Shown: positions 35,330 through 38,211 of the stretch, one piece after another | Numbering within the stretch: position 1 is the stretch's first letter | How the letters are laid out: each line of letters begins with the position of its first letter | Assembly (NCBI GenBank): GCA_019359245.1 | Contig: JAHHHR010000070.1 | Coordinates: 1-38,211, forward strand | Length of the DNA: 38,211 nt | Direction: 5' to 3' | DNA from: Nostoc desertorum CM1-VF14 | GTDB lineage: Bacteria; Cyanobacteriota; Cyanobacteriia; Cyanobacteriales; Nostocaceae | Notes under the pieces: generated by a model | Seen by the model: the letters and a program-made list of their open reading frames with translations, nothing else | The model's database searches: none | Told to the model about the DNA's origin: nothing | Program-made: the position numbers and the translations under genes

Positions 35330-38211
35330 TTAAGCCTGGGCTGTATCTAATGCCAGCCAGTGCTGAAAGATTTTATCTCGCCCATCGTCACCGTCAACCA
35401 CACGATAAACTCGCTGGCGTTCGCCCGTGCCATCACGACCAAGGTATTTGAGTTTTAGCCCTATCTTCTTCAGCAATCGCCGTAAGATAACGATGGGGCT
35501 GTCATTGTCATTTAGGGTAATTCCCAGAACGGTTTTCACCTGCCACTTCACAGAAAGGGCATTGTTAGCCATCTGTACTAGGTCTGCATCAGTTCCCCGG
35601 AATTCGCGGTCATCGGCGATGAAATTGGGGATGTTGAACAGTTCCAAGGCATGAATTACTAAACCCAGTTGACCACCGTTAAAGTCTGGTAGCCATGCAC
35701 TCTTACAGGCAAGCATCTTTTCACCCAGTTTGCGATCGCGGTCAGCTACTTTCGCTCTGCCCAAGGTCAGGTAAAAATGCAATCTCAGTTGTGGGTAATA
35801 ACCTTGATCGTCTTTTTTGACGAGTTCCGAGGTAACATCCACACCGTAACGCTGCTCTAACTTATATTTGCGCTCAATGTGGCGTTCAGTAGTGGTTTTA
35901 GCCCGTTGTTGTTGCAGCGCCTCATATTTGGCAGCAGTCATCGCAGTTGTATCGGCAGCAGTGATATCCTGACATTCGCTGTTGTAAACTTCATTTGTTT
36001 GGGCGGTGATTTCGTTGTTTAACTTTTTGCGAATTTTGTTGTCATGGACATCGACAATGTTATGACCTTCGTTGCCTAATTCCTCTAGCACAGTGTCGCG
36101 GTAATGAATCATACCCGCATTGATGCGACAGGCCATTTTGCCAAAAACGTTTAAGGCAGTGCGGTTAATGTTGATTTCATCGCCGTCAATGATCAAGGAA
36201 GCATTTTGTAGCAGCTTCAAGTTAGCTTGAAAGCGTTTATGCTCACAGGCTAACAGGGATTTGAGGTTAATTGCTCCGTTGCCAATCTTTCCTAAGCCAT
36301 GACTGGCTACCCAAAGATGACGCGGTATCGCCTCTCGGACACGGGCTAAGGCTTGGCGAGTGGCATTTTCTGGTGCTACTCCCCGGAAGCATCCCCAAAC
36401 ACTGGTAAAATGCCCCCAAATGTCAATGCTGACTCCCGTGCCGATGGATGGGGAGGCCAGCACAATGTCATATTCCAGCAGCACCTTATTTAATCTTTCA
36501 ATGCAGTTGTAAGCTTCGTGTTGCGGGTCGGCAATCGTTTCGGAGTCAATGCGAAGTATTTTGCGATCGGGGAATTGTTTCTTAAACCTCGCTTCTAAAA
36601 CTTTGGTTCCCCATTTGGATTTAGCTTTTTGGCAATCAACGGCAATAAAGGGCTTACCCCCGGTTTTGATATGGGCTTCCAGGGCAGCTAACCAATTAAC
36701 CGGGGTAGTTTGTTTGTAGTGGTAAATGTTCCAGGGTTGACCCTTCCAGTTGTTGACCACCACCCAAGGGGTAACTTGGGTTTCTGCAAGACCCATAACC
36801 ATTTCTGGCGATAAATCAGACAAGTCAGCATCAGCCAGGATGACTTTACCACGTCCTGGGGCGAAGGCGTTTTTGAACAACTGTGAAAGTTGGTTGAGGA
36901 CTTCAACTCGATGTTTTTTAACTTCAGTGTTGGCACTTAGCAAGTGCCAGATCACCTGCTCGGACTCGTCAATGATTACTAGCGGTTCTTTCCAGTAAAG
37001 GGCGTTAAATCTGGCTTGACCGTTGGGGTGTAAACTGTCTACACACAGCGCAAAACCAAGTAAAATCCCGGTTTCGCTGTTTCTGACTTCGGTGATGTAG
37101 GGGATGCCTACCCGCTCCGCGATCGCACTTGCTAACTGTACCCTGTGCGATAAGAGGATAACCGGTTGACCGTTGGCGATCGCCTCAGCAACGATCGCGG
37201 CAAATGACTCGGTTTTACCAGAACCTTTAGGGGATTTGAGTAAAATCAGTTTAGCGGTTTCCGGGATGGTCAATGCTCCCAGGTAACGCTGATTGAGGAC
37301 GAGTGCCGCCTCAATTGAGAGTCGGCTGTACTCTTTGACCTGCCATTTTTCTTTTGTCAGTGCTAGTTTTATAATTTCATCAGTAACAGCTGGCCCCCTA
37401 GCGGCGATTAAGTCATCAATGCCTTTTTCAGGGTAACTCCACTGTGTCACTAGGACTTGACAGCCACACTTCGTTAACAGTTTCGCGGTTTGGCTAATGG
37501 CAATATTCACCCGTTGAACCGTTTCTGGCTTGGTGTCGTGGTCAAAGCAGATGATGAATTTACGCTCCATTGTAGCGAAGTGTTGTAGCTCTGGAATTAG
37601 GTGTAAATTACCTGTGGGTTGCCCAAATTCATCTTTGGGATTGCGGTAGCCACTGTTGATCCCAGGAATGGCGATCGCTGCATAGCCCAATGTGAGCAAT
37701 GCCCCTGCTTTTTTGGCCCCTTCACAAATCACAACTGGGATGTTGTACTTCCATACCCAATGCCAAAAGCCTAATGCCCTATCTTCATCGCTAATGGGCA
37801 AGTCATATCGTGCGGCCACACTCTCCCAGATGTGATCTGGTACTGCCAGGAAGAATGCCCGTGTTGGCACTCTTAGGGGATGTTCATACTTGATGAATTT
37901 AAGAACTTTGTTCAGGTCGCGCCTGGGGTGGTCGGGTTTCATGCCGCCCCACATCATGGGGCTATAATCGTTGAGCGGGTCAACGCCACTGCACCACCAG
38001 TTCAGTCCTTCGATGTGGCGATAATTCTTGAGTACCCCGTCTCTAAGTCGTCCATCGTTACGGCGGGGGACGTTTTGACCATAAAACAGGTAATCGTAGG
38101 CGGCATTACCCGATACGGAAATGACGTTTAGCGCAATAATTCCAGGGTCAACAGCACTGGCTAACCATTCATTCCAATGGTGCGCTTCTATGTCAGAGGG
38201 ACGGGATATGA
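35330..38211 (-). CDS. Plasmid replication protein, CyRepA1 type: Toprim-primase/helicase (main part)
   Basis: The gene continues through the join to the GTG at 166, for 978 aa in all. Numbered from there: a DUF3854/Toprim-like domain with catalytic Glu in VICEGAKKAG (about 182) and the acidic motif CFDHD (about 240-244), then KGIDDLI. Next is a P-loop helicase with SPKGSGKT (345-352), a DEAD-like IIDESE (about 431-436) and a late GTGVSIDIWG and QALARVRE with arginines. The C-terminal 250 residues are helical and probably bind DNA. Primase and helicase in one chain is the design of the CyRepA1 plasmid initiators of cyanobacteria. It is the only replication initiator on the plasmid. Several HIP1-like GCGATCGC sites lie within the gene. 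Confidence 0.9.
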   Translation of the reverse strand, partial: ISRPSDIEAHHWNEWLASAVDPGIIALNVISVSGNAAYDYLFYGQNVPRRNDGRLRDGVLKNYRHIEGLNWWCSGVDPLNDYSPMMWGGMKPDHPRRDLNKVLKFIKYEHPLRVPTRAFFLAVPDHIWESVAARYDLPISDEDRALGFWHWVWKYNIPVVICEGAKKAGALLTLGYAAIAIPGINSGYRNPKDEFGQPTGNLHLIPELQHFATMERKFIICFDHDTKPETVQRVNIAISQTAKLLTKCGCQVLVTQWSYPEKGIDDLIAARGPAVTDEIIKLALTKEKWQVKEYSRLSIEAALVLNQRYLGALTIPETAKLILLKSPKGSGKTESFAAIVAEAIANGQPVILLSHRVQLASAIAERVGIPYITEVRNSETGILLGFALCVDSLHPNGQARFNALYWKEPLVIIDESEQVIWHLLSANTEVKKHRVEVLNQLSQLFKNAFAPGRGKVILADADLSDLSPEMVMGLAETQVTPWVVVNNWKGQPWNIYHYKQTTPVNWLAALEAHIKTGGKPFIAVDCQKAKSKWGTKVLEARFKKQFPDRKILRIDSETIADPQHEAYNCIERLNKVLLEYDIVLASPSIGTGVSIDIWGHFTSVWGCFRGVAPENATRQALARVREAIPRHLWVASHGLGKIGNGAINLKSLLACEHKRFQANLKLLQNASLIIDGDEININRTALNVFGKMACRINAGMIHYRDTVLEELGNEGHNIVDVHDNKIRKKLNNEITAQTNEVYNSECQDITAADTTAMTAAKYEALQQQRAKTTTERHIERKYKLEQRYGVDVTSELVKKDDQGYYPQLRLHFYLTLGRAKVADRDRKLGEKMLACKSAWLPDFNGGQLGLVIHALELFNIPNFIADDREFRGTDADLVQMANNALSVKWQVKTVLGITLNDNDSPIVILRRLLKKIGLKLKYLGRDGTGERQRVYRVVDGDDGRDKIFQHWLALDTAQA
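38101..38211. repeat. Terminal overlap of a circular molecule (right copy)
   Basis: Identical to bases 1-111. It should be trimmed to give the true 38,100-bp circle. Confidence 0.95.

Noticed and set aside
1..38211. Phage genome with terminal redundancy
   Set aside because: The end repeat could suggest this, but there are no capsid, terminase, tail or lysis genes, and the content is plasmid replication, partition and mobilisation.

Overview
The window is a complete circular plasmid of 38,100 bp, written out linearly with a 111-bp overlap: bases 1-111 are identical to 38101-38211, and the replication gene reads in frame across that join. The host is very probably a filamentous, Nostoc/Anabaena-like cyanobacterium. 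The evidence is many HIP1-type GCGATCGC octamers, a CyRepA1-type cyanobacterial replication protein, an ISAzo13-family insertion sequence, a small TA-flanked MITE, and many short dispersed palindromes. There are no rRNA, tRNA or CRISPR features.

Backbone. (1) Replication: a 978-aa Toprim-primase/helicase protein of the CyRepA1 type (minus strand, 166 back through the join to 35330), with a small ribbon-helix-helix (RHH) gene (698-868) and palindromes close by. (2) A ten-gene rightward operon (1174-7091) runs from an actin-like ParM/StbA-type ATPase through eight small proteins of unknown function, two of them membrane proteins, to a membrane-anchored FtsK/VirD4-like ATPase. It ends at a dense array of GACACC boxes, followed by an orphan NarL-type response regulator. 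(3) A second partition system, ParA/ParB (25875-27736), carries four copies of a 16-bp palindrome inside the parB reading frame. An RHH gene is preceded by 13 TGTTTAG boxes spaced exactly 13 bp apart. (4) A mobilisation module (30541-32455) has a MobC-like protein and a relaxase-Toprim fusion. It lies beside a 1.65-kb non-coding zone of inverted repeats that also holds the tail of a second, lost relaxase.

Cargo. Between about 8.2 and 25.8 kb are an integral-membrane methyltransferase-like protein, a DUF433/DUF5615 toxin-antitoxin pair, an NTF2-like protein, a small tyrosine recombinase and an IS element. A defence-like block follows: a DUF4393 (Abi-alpha) protein, a Z1-domain ATPase with a small partner, a ParB/sulfiredoxin-fold protein, an XRE-ImmA/IrrE regulator with a PIN-like protein, a CD-NTase plus S-4TM effector pair resembling CBASS, and a large SF1 helicase. 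A second, truncated copy of the recombinase gene gives direct repeats that bracket 5.9 kb of this cargo.

The most interesting part is the CBASS-like locus. Its nucleotidyltransferase carries a lysine-rich tail of about 200 residues. It is preceded by a 55-aa protein with a perfect Shine-Dalgarno sequence. It is divergent from a one-chain HTH-metallopeptidase regulator, across a promoter flanked by two ATGTCAAAG repeats. The parS-like palindromes inside parB, the covarying palindrome array at 32.66-33.03 kb and the uncharacterised actin/ATPase operon are the other strong leads.
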